The notes under the pieces: model-generated
The model's database searches: none
Told to the model about the DNA's origin: nothing
Seen by the model: only the letters and a program-made list of their open reading frames with translations
Translations under genes and position numbers: made by a program
Shown: positions 21,084 to 31,102 of the stretch, piece after piece
Layout: every line of letters starts with the position of its first letter
Position numbering within the stretch: position 1 is the stretch's first letter
Source of the DNA: Neptunomonas phycophila
GTDB taxonomy: Bacteria; Pseudomonadota; Gammaproteobacteria; Pseudomonadales; Balneatricaceae
Assembly (NCBI RefSeq): GCF_001922575.1
Contig: NZ_MRCI01000001.1
Location: 496,001 to 560,000, forward strand
Length of the DNA: 64,000 nt
Direction of reading: 5' to 3'

Positions 21084-22172
21084 ATGAGTAAGACATTTTT
21101 AGTAACAGGTGGAGCGGGATTTATTGGTTCGGCAGTGGTGCGCGAGCTAATAGAAAATTCGGATCATCGTGTCATTAATGTAGATAAATTAACTTATGCC
21201 GGTAATTTGGAGTCACTTTCCATAGTCGAAGGCGATGCGCGTTATACTTTTGTGCAGGCAGATATTTGTGATAAATCAGCTATGGACGAGGTAATGCAGC
21301 AATATCAACCGGATATTATTATGCACCTCGCAGCGGAAAGCCATGTCGATCGTTCTATTGATGGCCCGGGTGAGTTTATTCAAACAAATGTCGTTGGAAC
21401 CTATACGCTTTTGGAAAGCGCGCGTAAGTATTGGGCAGCGTTGAAAGTGGCTGATGCAGAAAAGGCGAAAGCTTTTCGTTTTCATCACATTTCAACAGAT
21501 GAGGTATACGGTGATTTGCATGGGGTAGATGATTTATTCACAGAAACAACATCTTACGAACCAAGCTCTCCGTATTCAGCAAGTAAAGCAAGCTCCGATC
21601 ATCTTGTTAGAGCGTGGCAGCGAACATTTGGTCTGCCTACGTTAGTCACCAATTGCTCTAATAATTATGGCCCTTACCACTTCCCTGAAAAACTAATCCC
21701 GTTAATGATTTTGAATGCGCTAGCCGGTAAAGCATTACCAGTATATGGCGATGGTAAACAAATCAGAGATTGGTTGTATGTAGAAGACCACGCACGCGCA
21801 CTTATTTTAGTAGCGCAACAAGGTGAAGTGGGTGATACCTATAACATTGGCGGGCATAACGAAAAACAAAATATTGAAGTTGTACACACGCTATGTGAGT
21901 TACTTGATGAGTTGCGTCCAGCGCCTGCCAACACCGCCGTTAGTGTCAATACCTATAAAGACTTAATCACGTATGTAACGGACCGACCTGGGCATGATGT
22001 GCGCTACGCAATTGATGCCAGCAAAATAGAAAAAGAGCTAGGTTGGGTACCAGAAGAGACCTTTGAAACAGGTCTGAGAAAAACGGTTGAATGGTATTTG
22101 GATAATGAGTCTTGGTGGAAACGCGTTTTAGATGGCAGCTACCAAGGTGAGCGATTAGGAACAGCTTCATGA
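21084..22172 (+). CDS. rfbB: dTDP-glucose 4,6-dehydratase
   Basis: RmlB/RfbB converts dTDP-D-glucose to dTDP-4-keto-6-deoxyglucose, the second step to dTDP-L-rhamnose. The extended SDR features are intact: GGAGFIGS near the N-terminus for NAD+, [20 protein letters not shown] and the YSASKASSD catalytic Tyr/Lys pair. The 362 residues are the normal length. It begins the rfbBDAC cassette and overlaps rfbD by four bases. Codon and base composition here are closer to the flanking genes than to the AT-rich block downstream. Confidence 0.97.
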   Translation: MSKTFLVTGGAGFIGSAVVRELIENSDHRVINVDKLTYAGNLESLSIVEGDARYTFVQADICDKSAMDEVMQQYQPDIIMHLAAESHVDRSIDGPGEFIQTNVVGTYTLLESARKYWAALKVADAEKAKAFRFHHISTDEVYGDLHGVDDLFTETTSYEPSSPYSASKASSDHLVRAWQRTFGLPTLVTNCSNNYGPYHFPEKLIPLMILNALAGKALPVYGDGKQIRDWLYVEDHARALILVAQQGEVGDTYNIGGHNEKQNIEVVHTLCELLDELRPAPANTAVSVNTYKDLITYVTDRPGHDVRYAIDASKIEKELGWVPEETFETGLRKTVEWYLDNESWWKRVLDGSYQGERLGTAS

Positions 22173-23053
22173 AGATACTAGTAACGGGTTCAACGGGCCA
22201 AGTTGGCTTTGAATTGTTACGTGCGCTGAGTCCGTTGGGCCAAATAATTGCGCCAACACGGCAGGAATTGGATTTAGGTGATTTAGCAGCTGTTGGTACG
22301 TACTTAAAAGAACAATCGCCGGATATGATCATCAATGCAGCGGCATGGACCGCGGTGGATGCCGCCGAAGATCAGCAAGACATGGCTTTTTGCTTAAACG
22401 CTGATTTACCAAGGGTATTGGCTCGTTATACGAACAAGCATGATACTTGGCTTATTCATTACTCATCTGATTATGTCTATCCAGGTACGGGAACAACGCC
22501 ATGGATAGAAACAGACTCAACTGGGCCTTTATCAGTTTACGGAAAAAGTAAGCTAGCGGGTGATTCTGCTATACAAGAAGAGACAAGCCGCTATCTTATT
22601 TTTAGGACCAGTTGGGTTTACAGTGCGCGTGGCAACAACTTCATGAAAACCATGCTGCGTTTGGGGGCTGAGAGAGAATCGTTAAATATTGTGGGTGACC
22701 AAGTGGGCGCACCAACCCCGGCAAGGCTAATTGCTCAACTAACTTTTATGGCTGTTTGTAAAATTCATAGCAAAGAAACAGTTACATCAGGTGTTTTTCA
22801 TTTGGCACCGAAAGGCCAGACAAACTGGCACGCATTTGCTTGTGCAATATTCACATTGGCCAAAGAGCATGGCCATGCTTTAGCTGTAGATGTAGAAAAA
22901 GTTAATGCGATTGAAACGGTAGATTACCCAACGCCAGCCGCGCGTCCTCTTAATTCTCGTATGGATGTAGCAGCAATAGAACAGTTATTAGCGATAAATA
23001 TGCCGGACTGGGAAAGCCAGCTGGAATTAACTTTAAAAGAATACCTGAACTAA
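22169..23053 (+). CDS. rfbD: dTDP-4-dehydrorhamnose reductase
   Basis: RmlD/RfbD performs the last reduction to dTDP-L-rhamnose. It has the [11 protein letters not shown] nucleotide-binding loop at the N-terminus, the YVYPG and YGKSKLAGD regions containing the catalytic Tyr-x3-Lys, and a family-typical 294-residue length. It overlaps rfbB by four bases and is followed by rfbA after 12 bases with a good AAGGAG site. Confidence 0.95.
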   Translation: MKILVTGSTGQVGFELLRALSPLGQIIAPTRQELDLGDLAAVGTYLKEQSPDMIINAAAWTAVDAAEDQQDMAFCLNADLPRVLARYTNKHDTWLIHYSSDYVYPGTGTTPWIETDSTGPLSVYGKSKLAGDSAIQEETSRYLIFRTSWVYSARGNNFMKTMLRLGAERESLNIVGDQVGAPTPARLIAQLTFMAVCKIHSKETVTSGVFHLAPKGQTNWHAFACAIFTLAKEHGHALAVDVEKVNAIETVDYPTPAARPLNSRMDVAAIEQLLAINMPDWESQLELTLKEYLN

Positions 23054-23065
23054 GGAGAAAAAATT

Positions 23066-23941
23066 ATGGCACGTAAAGGCATTATTTTAGCCGGTGGATC
23101 AGGTACGAGGCTGCACCCTATAACGCGTGGTGTTTCCAAACAATTGTTACCTATTTATGATAAACCCATGATTTTCTATCCTGTTTCAGTACTGATGCTG
23201 GCAGGTATAAAAGAAATACTCATTATTTCAACACCAGAAGATCTGCCTCAGTACAAAAAACTGATGGGCACAGGGGAAGAATACGGTGTTAGCTTTAGCT
23301 ATGCAGTGCAGCCATCACCAGACGGCTTGGCGCAAGCCTTTATTATAGGCGAGGAGTTTATAGGCAAAGATCCTGTGTGCCTTGTTCTAGGCGACAATAT
23401 TTTTCATGGGCAACATTTTTCTGACCAGCTCAAACGCGCCGCATCTCACGACAACGGTGCAACAGTATTTGGATATTTAGTGAAAGACCCCGAGCGTTTT
23501 GGCGTAGTGGAGTTTGATGAAACTGGTACTGCCATTTCAATCGAAGAAAAGCCTGAAAAACCAAAATCTGCTTATGCTGTTACTGGTTTGTATTTTTATG
23601 ATAACGATGTTGTAGAAATTGCTAAATCAGTAAAGCCATCTGAACGCGGAGAGGTAGAGATTACCGCGGTTAATAACGCTTACTTAGAACGTGGTGATTT
23701 AAGGGTAGAGCGTTTAGGGCGTGGGTTTGCTTGGTTAGACACGGGCACGCATGATAGCTTGCTAGAAGCATCGCAATACGTGCAAACGATAGAACACCGT
23801 CAGGGCCTTAAAGTTGCCTGCTTAGAGGAGATTGCTTGGCGCCAAGACTGGATCACTGATGAGCAACTGATAGCAAGCGGTAATGCACTGAAAAAAACCA
23901 GTTATGGCCAATACTTGCTCAAATTAGTTGAAGAAAACTGA
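23066..23941 (+). CDS. rfbA: glucose-1-phosphate thymidylyltransferase
   Basis: RmlA/RfbA makes dTDP-glucose from glucose-1-phosphate and dTTP. The nucleotidyltransferase signature [11 protein letters not shown]...[12 protein letters not shown] is intact near the N-terminus. Also visible are VLGDNIF with the metal-binding Asp, EEKP, and [10 protein letters not shown]. Length (291) is normal. It is the third gene in the cassette. The enzyme is usually feedback-inhibited by dTDP-rhamnose, a family property not visible here. Confidence 0.97.
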   Translation: MARKGIILAGGSGTRLHPITRGVSKQLLPIYDKPMIFYPVSVLMLAGIKEILIISTPEDLPQYKKLMGTGEEYGVSFSYAVQPSPDGLAQAFIIGEEFIGKDPVCLVLGDNIFHGQHFSDQLKRAASHDNGATVFGYLVKDPERFGVVEFDETGTAISIEEKPEKPKSAYAVTGLYFYDNDVVEIAKSVKPSERGEVEITAVNNAYLERGDLRVERLGRGFAWLDTGTHDSLLEASQYVQTIEHRQGLKVACLEEIAWRQDWITDEQLIASGNALKKTSYGQYLLKLVEEN

Positions 23942-23951
23942 GGCTTGTTGA

Positions 23952-24494
23952 ATGGATTACAAGAAATTAGCAATTCCCGATGTTGTGTTGATGACACCAA
24001 AAGTATTTGGTGATGAGCGTGGCTTCTTTTTAGAAACATTTCGTCAGAGCGAATTTGAAAAGCATTGTGGGCAATACTCCTTTGTGCAAGATAACCACAG
24101 TAAGTCGTCACAGGGGATTTTGCGCGGTTTGCATTATCAACTGGAAAAGCCGCAAGGTAAGCTGGTTCGAGTCACCCGAGGTGAAGTGTTTGATGTGGCT
24201 GTCGATATGCGTTCAAACTCTCCAACATTTGGGCAATGGGTAGGGGAGTATTTAAGTGAAGAAAATAAACGGATGTTATGGGTACCGCCGGGCTTCGCTC
24301 ATGGCTTTTATGTAACCAGCGAAGAGGCTGAATTCCAATATAAATGTACAGATTATTATAATCCTGGTGATGAATACTCATTATTATGGAAAGATGAAAC
24401 GTTAAATATAAAATGGCCACTGATTAGTAAAAGCCCACAGCTGTCAGAGAAAGATATGCTTGGCTTAACGTTTGATAAAGCTCCATCGTTTTAG
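23952..24494 (+). CDS. rfbC: dTDP-4-dehydrorhamnose 3,5-epimerase
   Basis: RmlC/RfbC epimerises C3 and C5 of dTDP-4-keto-6-deoxyglucose. The cupin core motifs are DERGFFLETFR near residues 18-28, QDNHSKSSQGILRGLHYQ with the catalytic His, and VPPGFAHGFYV. The 180-residue length is standard. It closes the rfbBDAC cassette, so the organism can feed L-rhamnose into the polysaccharide built by the following glycosyltransferases. Confidence 0.96.
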   Translation: MDYKKLAIPDVVLMTPKVFGDERGFFLETFRQSEFEKHCGQYSFVQDNHSKSSQGILRGLHYQLEKPQGKLVRVTRGEVFDVAVDMRSNSPTFGQWVGEYLSEENKRMLWVPPGFAHGFYVTSEEAEFQYKCTDYYNPGDEYSLLWKDETLNIKWPLISKSPQLSEKDMLGLTFDKAPSF

Positions 24495-24550
24495 AGCGCT
24501 GGTATTCGCTAATTTAAAAAATATAAGTAATTATTCGTCGGAGAATTGTT

Positions 24551-27280
24551 TTGACAGGCTCAATAAAAGAAAAAGGAAATGTTAATGCATTTATCGATGC
24601 AGTTGAAGGCGGCTTTATCTACGGCTGGGCTGCTTACGATAACTCTGATGAGTCAGTTAAAATAAATGTAGTAGCCAACGAAAGAGTGATAGGCCAAGGT
24701 GAAGCAAGTATTTATCGCGCCGATCTGGTGTCGGCAGGTATCCACCAAGGCATGCATGGGTTTAAAATAGCTATTAATCATGACAGTACTAAAGATTTAA
24801 GTATATCCTTGATAGATGCAATAACCACTCATGCTATTTCGCACAACAAAGTCTTAATCAAAAAAAGTGATATACAAATATCAGGTGTAATTACTGATGT
24901 TCAAGATGGACATATAATTACTCATATAAAAAGTAATCAGCATTTAACTCAGCAAAAATTAAATCTGATGTGCGCGGGAGAAAAGATTGCTGTTAAAGAG
25001 GTTGATTTTTCTGGTGAACTAGAAGAGTTTAGAATAGCGCTGCCTTATGAGTTAATGGATGGCAACCAAAAACTGATAACACTTACCTTAGAAGGTAAAA
25101 CAGAGCCATTAAATACCCAGCTAGTGACGATTGATCCTATTCAAACGCCTTGGCAATATTTAAGTGAAAGCTATGATCAGCCAGGCTTTATGTCGTTGCC
25201 AAAACAAGCTAACTATCGATATGAAGCGCTTGAATACCAATTAGAGGCTATAGTATCAGGAGAGTCACAACATACTTTAGAGAATATAACAAACATCCAT
25301 AAGTTACTAATACAGGGACACGAAGGGCGAAAAAGATATCCTAGCTTTTCATTACCAAAGTATGAAAAGCCGCGAGTTAGCATTATTGTGCCTGCATACA
25401 ATAAATTTGAACTAACTTATCACTGTATAGCATCTATTGCTCTTGCTTATAACAAAACCTCTTTCGAGGTTATTCTGGCTGATGATTGTTCTGATGACGA
25501 AACTAAAAAAGCAGAACATATAATTGAAAACCTTGTAATTTCAAGAAATCCAGAAAATTTACGCTTCTTACGTAGTTGCAATAAGGCTTCGGATCTAGCT
25601 AACGGCGAGTATATTGTCTTTTTAAATAATGACACTGAAGTAACATCCTTTTGGTTAGATGAACTCGTAGCAAAAATGGATGAAGATTCTACTGTTGGCA
25701 TGACAGGCTCTAAGCTATTGAACACTAATGGATCATTACAAGAAGCAGGCGGTATCGTATGGGGGGATGGGAAGCCTTGGAATGTCGGTAGGAACGCAAA
25801 CCCAGTAACACCTGAATATAACTATGCAAGGCAGGTTGATTATTTGACCGGTGCCGCTATGTGTATTCGCACTACGCTCTGGAAAACAGTAGAAAAGTTT
25901 AGTGAAGAGCTAGTGCCGTGTTATTACGAAGATACCGACCTAGCTTTTAAAGTAAGAGAGGCTGGTTATAAAACAATATACATCCCTCATTCTGTAGTTG
26001 TGCACTTTGAAGGCAAAAGCCATGGAACAGATGTAACAAAGGGTCTAAAAAAGTATCAAGTTATCAACGAAAAAACTTTTGGTAAAAAATGGTTTAAAAG
26101 CTTTAAGAATAATGGTGTTCCAAGTATGGCTAATATGATGGTCGAAAAGGACCGGAATATTGATAAGCGAATATTAGTTATTGATTACGCAACACCAATG
26201 CCAAATAAAGACGCTGGTAGTTATGCCGCAGTTCAAGAAATGAAACTAATGCAGTCTTTAGGTTTTAAAGTAACTTTCGTGCCAGATAATTTAGCGCATT
26301 TTGGTAAGTACACGACAGAGTTGCAGCGTATGGGTATAGAAGTGTTGTATGCTCCTTTTTATATATCGGTGAATGATGTGCTGCAAAAGCGTTTGGCTGA
26401 AATGGATGCTGTTTATATAACCCGTTATGCAGTTGCCGAAAAATACATAGACCAAATACGTACGATGTCAAAGGCGAAAGTTCTATTTAACAACGCAGAT
26501 CTCCACTTCTTAAGAGAACTAAGGTACGCATTAAAGAATAGCAATGATAAAAACTTAATGACGCAAGCTCTAACAACGCGTGAAAAAGAGCTACTTGTTT
26601 GCAACAAAGTTGATGCTATTTTATGTTATAACACTACTGAACATGCTGTTATTGCTTCTCATATACTTCAAGATAATAAAATGCACATTACACCTTGGGT
26701 TTTAGAAGAAAAAAATCCTGGGCCAGCACGCGAATTAAGACAAGGTATTAGTTTTTTGGGCGGTTATAACCATACGCCAAATGTTGAAGCAGTTGATTAT
26801 CTTTGCAGCGAAATAATGCCTCTGCTGTACAAGAAGAGACCTGATATATGTTTGCATGTTTACGGTAGTAATATGCCGGAAAGGTTTAAAGACTATGAAG
26901 CAAAAAACATAAAGATAATTGGCTTTGCTGAAAGCTTGGATGATGTATATAACTCGCATCGTGTATTTGTTGCGCCTTTATTATCGGGAGCAGGTATTAA
27001 GGGGAAAGTTTTAGAAGCGATGGCTTATGGAACGCCCTGTGTGTTAACCGAAGTCGCTGCTGAAGGGACAGGGTTAACGCAGGGGGTAAGTACATATATT
27101 GCTAAAAAACCAGCGGAATGGGTTAAGTCAATTATCTCACTTTATGATGATCAGAAAGTATGGGATAGGTTTAGTGAAAACGAGCTTATATTAGTTAAAG
27201 AGAAGTACTCGTTTGAAAATGGTAGGTCCGTGCTTGGAGATATATTCTCTGATGTAGGCTTGTATACCAGCTATAAATAA
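24551..27280 (+). CDS. two-module glycosyltransferase (GT2 + GT-B) with N-terminal accessory domain
   Basis: This 909-residue protein appears able to make two linkages. Residues 1-90 form a beta-rich module with a GWA..D...RADL..AGI..G.HGF pattern that is widespread at the ends of capsule glycosyltransferases, and a related module follows to about residue 200. A GT2 domain begins near residue 275 (RVSIIVPAYN), with an NND motif near 357 and YYEDTDLAFKVREAGY near 458. A GT-B domain of GT4 type fills the rest, with FLGGYNHTPNVEA near 735 and the donor-binding APLLSGAGIKGKVLEAMAYG region. The start is TTG at 24551 with GGAG 7 bases upstream, and no in-frame ATG is near. Donor sugars cannot be assigned. 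Confidence 0.85.
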   Translation: MTGSIKEKGNVNAFIDAVEGGFIYGWAAYDNSDESVKINVVANERVIGQGEASIYRADLVSAGIHQGMHGFKIAINHDSTKDLSISLIDAITTHAISHNKVLIKKSDIQISGVITDVQDGHIITHIKSNQHLTQQKLNLMCAGEKIAVKEVDFSGELEEFRIALPYELMDGNQKLITLTLEGKTEPLNTQLVTIDPIQTPWQYLSESYDQPGFMSLPKQANYRYEALEYQLEAIVSGESQHTLENITNIHKLLIQGHEGRKRYPSFSLPKYEKPRVSIIVPAYNKFELTYHCIASIALAYNKTSFEVILADDCSDDETKKAEHIIENLVISRNPENLRFLRSCNKASDLANGEYIVFLNNDTEVTSFWLDELVAKMDEDSTVGMTGSKLLNTNGSLQEAGGIVWGDGKPWNVGRNANPVTPEYNYARQVDYLTGAAMCIRTTLWKTVEKFSEELVPCYYEDTDLAFKVREAGYKTIYIPHSVVVHFEGKSHGTDVTKGLKKYQVINEKTFGKKWFKSFKNNGVPSMANMMVEKDRNIDKRILVIDYATPMPNKDAGSYAAVQEMKLMQSLGFKVTFVPDNLAHFGKYTTELQRMGIEVLYAPFYISVNDVLQKRLAEMDAVYITRYAVAEKYIDQIRTMSKAKVLFNNADLHFLRELRYALKNSNDKNLMTQALTTREKELLVCNKVDAILCYNTTEHAVIASHILQDNKMHITPWVLEEKNPGPARELRQGISFLGGYNHTPNVEAVDYLCSEIMPLLYKKRPDICLHVYGSNMPERFKDYEAKNIKIIGFAESLDDVYNSHRVFVAPLLSGAGIKGKVLEAMAYGTPCVLTEVAAEGTGLTQGVSTYIAKKPAEWVKSIISLYDDQKVWDRFSENELILVKEKYSFENGRSVLGDIFSDVGLYTSYK

Positions 27281-27300
27281 CTACAGGATAAGGTATATTT

Positions 27301-28029
27301 ATGCGCACAGTAATATTACATTTTCACCTTTTTAAAAATGCGGGCACATCTTTAGATGCAGCCTTTAAAGAAAACTTTAAAGGTGATGAGTGGGTAACCA
27401 AAGAATTTCCTGCACAGCCAAATAAAAATAGAGAGCAGGTAAGACAATGGATTATTAATAATCCACAAGCTAAGTGTTTTTCATCACATACAGCAGTATT
27501 ACCGGTGCCTGAAATAGAGGGTATAAAGATTATACCGGTTATTTTTATTAGGCATCCAATCGATCGGATAGCTTCAGCTTATTCATTTGAGAAAAAGCAG
27601 GGAGGTAGAGGTTTCGGTTCCACATTGGCTAGAAATACTACCTTAGGCGGATACATTGAAACACGCCTTTCTCTTGATCATGACAGACAATGTCGTAATT
27701 TTCATGCTCATCGTCTGGCTGCTATGTATCCCGGTCAACCTGATACTGAAGCAGATCGGGCTTTGGCTGCTATTAAAGAATTGCCCTTTGTCGGCTTAGT
27801 AGAGAGATATACCAACTCACTAGAAACATTAGAATCTCTACTGAAGTCAGAAGGTTTTGAGTCAATTAAACTCAAGCCTGTAGAAAAGAACGTCTCACGC
27901 GCTGTTAAAAAAACACTTGATGAAAAATTAAACGAAATCCAAGAGCAAATAGGATTTGATACATATACTTGCCTGTTGGAAAACAATGAAGTTGATCTGA
28001 AGTTATGGTGTGAGATTAATAATGATTAA
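27301..28029 (+). CDS. carbohydrate sulfotransferase-like protein 1
   Basis: The 242-residue product starts with a PAPS-binding 5'-phosphosulfate loop (HLFKNAGTSLD, residues 9-19, with Lys12). Near residues 82-95 it has the 3'-phosphate-binding stretch FIRHPIDRIASAYS, with Arg84 and Ser92. This resembles the sulfotransferase_2/heparan 2-O-sulfotransferase-like family. It would transfer sulfate from PAPS to a sugar of the growing polysaccharide in the cytoplasm. PAPS-forming genes lie about 14 kb downstream in the same locus. Its stop overlaps the next gene by eight bases. The acceptor is unknown. Confidence 0.8.
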   Translation: MRTVILHFHLFKNAGTSLDAAFKENFKGDEWVTKEFPAQPNKNREQVRQWIINNPQAKCFSSHTAVLPVPEIEGIKIIPVIFIRHPIDRIASAYSFEKKQGGRGFGSTLARNTTLGGYIETRLSLDHDRQCRNFHAHRLAAMYPGQPDTEADRALAAIKELPFVGLVERYTNSLETLESLLKSEGFESIKLKPVEKNVSRAVKKTLDEKLNEIQEQIGFDTYTCLLENNEVDLKLWCEINND

Positions 28030-31000
28030 GAAAAAAATAGTTGTTGTGGGTAACTGTCAGGCAAGGCCTATAGCAACTTTTTTGACTGATTTATGTGATA
28101 ACATTGATGTTATAAAAATTGCAGTAGTTCATCTATTGAGTTCAGAGGATGAGGGTGTATATCAACCTTATTTAGAAGATGCGGATTTTATAGTTGCTCA
28201 GCTGATTAGTGATAATTATCCTTGTAGTTTTTTAAGAACGTCGGTGTTAGAACGGAAATTTTCGAACAAGCTAGTTAAAATTGTAAATATATTTAATAGG
28301 ACAATGTTTAAGGACTGGTATCCTGTAAAGAAAGGGAAAGCTAATCTCTTAGGTCCTCTAGATATATACCATAACTTAAATATTTACAATTCATGGAAAA
28401 ATGGCTTTCCTATTGATGAGGCCATTGAGAATTTTAAAATTTCAAGCAATGTAGATGAAAAATCTATAAGTGAACTAATAGTTAAAGAAAAACAAGTAGA
28501 CGTAAAAATAGCTGATTTTCTTGATGGTAGCGAAAAGCATCTTTTTCATACATATGACCGCCCTAAAAACTATGTTCTTATTGAGTATTGTCGCAGAATA
28601 CTTGAATTTATAGGTTTTAATGTTGGACGTAATTTTTTAGAGCTTGGAAGCGGTTTTGAGGCATTAGGGCGAGTCTCGATACCTGAGGAAGTTAGGTATA
28701 CTAAAGACAGTAAGTTTTGTGGTTTCTCTTACTCCCTAATAGATAATGAAGTTATTATAGATAAAAACAAAGAGTACAGTACTGCAGAGCTAGTTAAATC
28801 ATTTTATGAAATTTATGAAATGTTAACTCCCGGTGTCTGTTTAGAAGAGGTTGAGGGTGTTGAGGTAATTGATAATGTTGTCAGAATTGGTGATCAGTTA
28901 TTCTTATATCAAAAAAATACCGGGCAACGTCAAATGGACTACTTCTTAGGTAATAGAAAGCTGTCAAAAAAATCAAAAGAAATATTTATAAATAATGTTA
29001 AAGTTAATATAGATCTTTCTAAAAAGCATGATTTTCTATACAAACATATAGTGTTTCCTGCCAAACCTGTCGTGTTTTCAAGTATTTTTGAAAAGATAAA
29101 TTTGAAAGTTGAAAGTTTGTACTCAGAAAGTTTTGATGTTGGCTCGGATTATTTGTTATACCCTGATCTAGATATGAGCGATTATGATGCTGAGGATACA
29201 CATACAAACGATAAAGGTGTTTTCGAAGTAATAAAGACTGTATTAAAGAGTTTTGGTACTGTTGAAGAAATGATTGCAACCTATGGTGTAGGTGAGAAAC
29301 TATGTGACTTGGCTTATATGATTGGAAAGAAAAATAGCAGTCACTTGAAAATAACGGGAATTAATATATGCCCTGATTTCAATGTTTATACTAAAAACTT
29401 TTCTTTAGACGATTATCTTGAGTCTAATACAGGACATTTACAGTATAGCGTCAATGAAGTTGCTCCTTTTCATAAAAGGATAGTCCTTTTTGGTGATAGT
29501 TTCTTTAAAACAAGGATTCATATTTTCACCGCGTTGTTCAATGAGGTTGTATATATAAGAAACCCTTATATTATTGAAGACCTTGTTTTAACGTTGCAGC
29601 CTGATATTGTGCTGACAGGTAATGCTGAAAGATACCTAGTTAACCAACCTGATGTGTCTAAGCCACGCCCTTACTTTATGAACTACATAACGCATGGAAT
29701 GAAGAAAAAGCCAAGCGCTGAAGTAATTAGAGCTTTTGAATCCCTTTTTTCAGGTAGAAGCTCTTCTTTCTTCAAAGCGTTCAAAAATTCTATTTCTTCA
29801 CAGGTTGCAGAAGACATAAAAAATAAAAACGCTGATGCTGCGGCGACCTTAACAGTGCAAGAAACAAAATTTGATGATTTGTCCGATAAATGTCTAATTC
29901 AGCCAGAGGAAAATTTTTACGATCGCCAAGATGTCAAAGTTGATAATTCTAATTTTGGTGTTGAATGTGAAACATATGAAATTGATCCTTATTCTTCTGG
30001 TTATGATTATAGGCTTTCTTCAGTACCTTATTTTGGTGATGTTCCAAATGAAAAGTCTAAGTTTTGCTCTGAAATAAAAGGTCATGTTTATAAAACAGTT
30101 TTTCGGCTAAAAGAAGTTGATGTTTTTCTGCCTAATGGTGCTGTTTATAATTCGCAGAATAATAAAATTTTGACGCCGTCCCTATGGCAGTCTAGATTGT
30201 TTTTCAACTCGATGTTTAGGAACGATAAGTCTACAAAGTGGAAGTGGAGAATAGATAAAAATTATGCATCTATACCTTTAAAGGGGAAAACTCTATTGTT
30301 GCATAATAGAGCGTATACTAATTATTTTCACTATGTGATAGATGTTGTATCAAAGCTCGAATTGATCGACGATATATCAGTTTATGATAATATTTTAGTC
30401 GGTACAGGAGATAATCATCCCTTTGTGAAAAGTTATTTGGAGATATACGGTGTAGATATTGATAAAATTGTTTGGGTAAACGGCTATGAGGTATATCGCT
30501 GTGAAGAACTTGATACTCCATATTACAAAGTTACAGAAGATGTAGGTATTCGAGCTAACTATCATGGTAAAGAACACTATAAGGGCTGGTGTAAAGAATT
30601 TCTCGCTTCTATAAAAAGTAAAGTAGATAGCCAATTGATTACAGATGATACAGAATCATCATTGCCAAAAAAAATCTTTGTTTCAAGAAGAAACGATACC
30701 TCCAGAAAAATTGTTAACTTTGATGATGTCAATGAGTTTTTAGAAAGTAAAGGTTATGTTGAGATCGATCCCGCTAAACTGTCAGTTAATGAGCAAATAC
30801 AATATTTTAGAAATGCTTCTGACATAGTTTCGGTTCATGGGGCAGCAATGACAAATATTATTTGGTCGAATCAAGATACAAGTATCTTAGAGTTAATGCC
30901 AAATGATTATGATGATCCTGGATATAGAATGATAGCAGGCCTTAAGAATATGGAATCTTATAGGATATTGTTTTGTAAAAGCATTAACCCTAATAATACT

Positions 31001-31057
31001 GTTTTTTCCGATTTAGAAGTTGATATGTCAGTTCTTCGGGGTTTGCTAAGTGATTAA
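28022..31057 (+). CDS. three-part capsule enzyme: WcbI-like + AlgX/AlgJ-like SGNH + GT61-like
   Basis: This 1011-residue protein seems to join three enzymes. Residues 1-about 230 resemble WcbI-type polysaccharide-modifying proteins (VVGNCQARPIATFL at the start, YDRPKNYVLIEYCRR later). The middle (about 270-600) resembles AlgX/AlgJ-type SGNH O-acetyltransferases. It has a DTH dyad at Asp392/His394 and GDSFF with Ser493, in the same order and with about the same spacing as the AlgX triad (Asp174, His176, Ser269). The C-terminal part (about 720-990) resembles GT61 transferases (IFVSRRNDTSRKIVN and SVHGAAMTNIIWS). I use the ATG at 28022; the frame stays open 12 bases further. It overlaps the sulfotransferase gene. 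Functions are inferred from motifs. Confidence 0.7.
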   Translation: MIKKKIVVVGNCQARPIATFLTDLCDNIDVIKIAVVHLLSSEDEGVYQPYLEDADFIVAQLISDNYPCSFLRTSVLERKFSNKLVKIVNIFNRTMFKDWYPVKKGKANLLGPLDIYHNLNIYNSWKNGFPIDEAIENFKISSNVDEKSISELIVKEKQVDVKIADFLDGSEKHLFHTYDRPKNYVLIEYCRRILEFIGFNVGRNFLELGSGFEALGRVSIPEEVRYTKDSKFCGFSYSLIDNEVIIDKNKEYSTAELVKSFYEIYEMLTPGVCLEEVEGVEVIDNVVRIGDQLFLYQKNTGQRQMDYFLGNRKLSKKSKEIFINNVKVNIDLSKKHDFLYKHIVFPAKPVVFSSIFEKINLKVESLYSESFDVGSDYLLYPDLDMSDYDAEDTHTNDKGVFEVIKTVLKSFGTVEEMIATYGVGEKLCDLAYMIGKKNSSHLKITGINICPDFNVYTKNFSLDDYLESNTGHLQYSVNEVAPFHKRIVLFGDSFFKTRIHIFTALFNEVVYIRNPYIIEDLVLTLQPDIVLTGNAERYLVNQPDVSKPRPYFMNYITHGMKKKPSAEVIRAFESLFSGRSSSFFKAFKNSISSQVAEDIKNKNADAAATLTVQETKFDDLSDKCLIQPEENFYDRQDVKVDNSNFGVECETYEIDPYSSGYDYRLSSVPYFGDVPNEKSKFCSEIKGHVYKTVFRLKEVDVFLPNGAVYNSQNNKILTPSLWQSRLFFNSMFRNDKSTKWKWRIDKNYASIPLKGKTLLLHNRAYTNYFHYVIDVVSKLELIDDISVYDNILVGTGDNHPFVKSYLEIYGVDIDKIVWVNGYEVYRCEELDTPYYKVTEDVGIRANYHGKEHYKGWCKEFLASIKSKVDSQLITDDTESSLPKKIFVSRRNDTSRKIVNFDDVNEFLESKGYVEIDPAKLSVNEQIQYFRNASDIVSVHGAAMTNIIWSNQDTSILELMPNDYDDPGYRMIAGLKNMESYRILFCKSINPNNTVFSDLEVDMSVLRGLLSD

Positions 31058-31102
31058 CTTATTATTTCTGCATCCTGCAAGGTTGTAATAGGAATACTAA
31101 CT

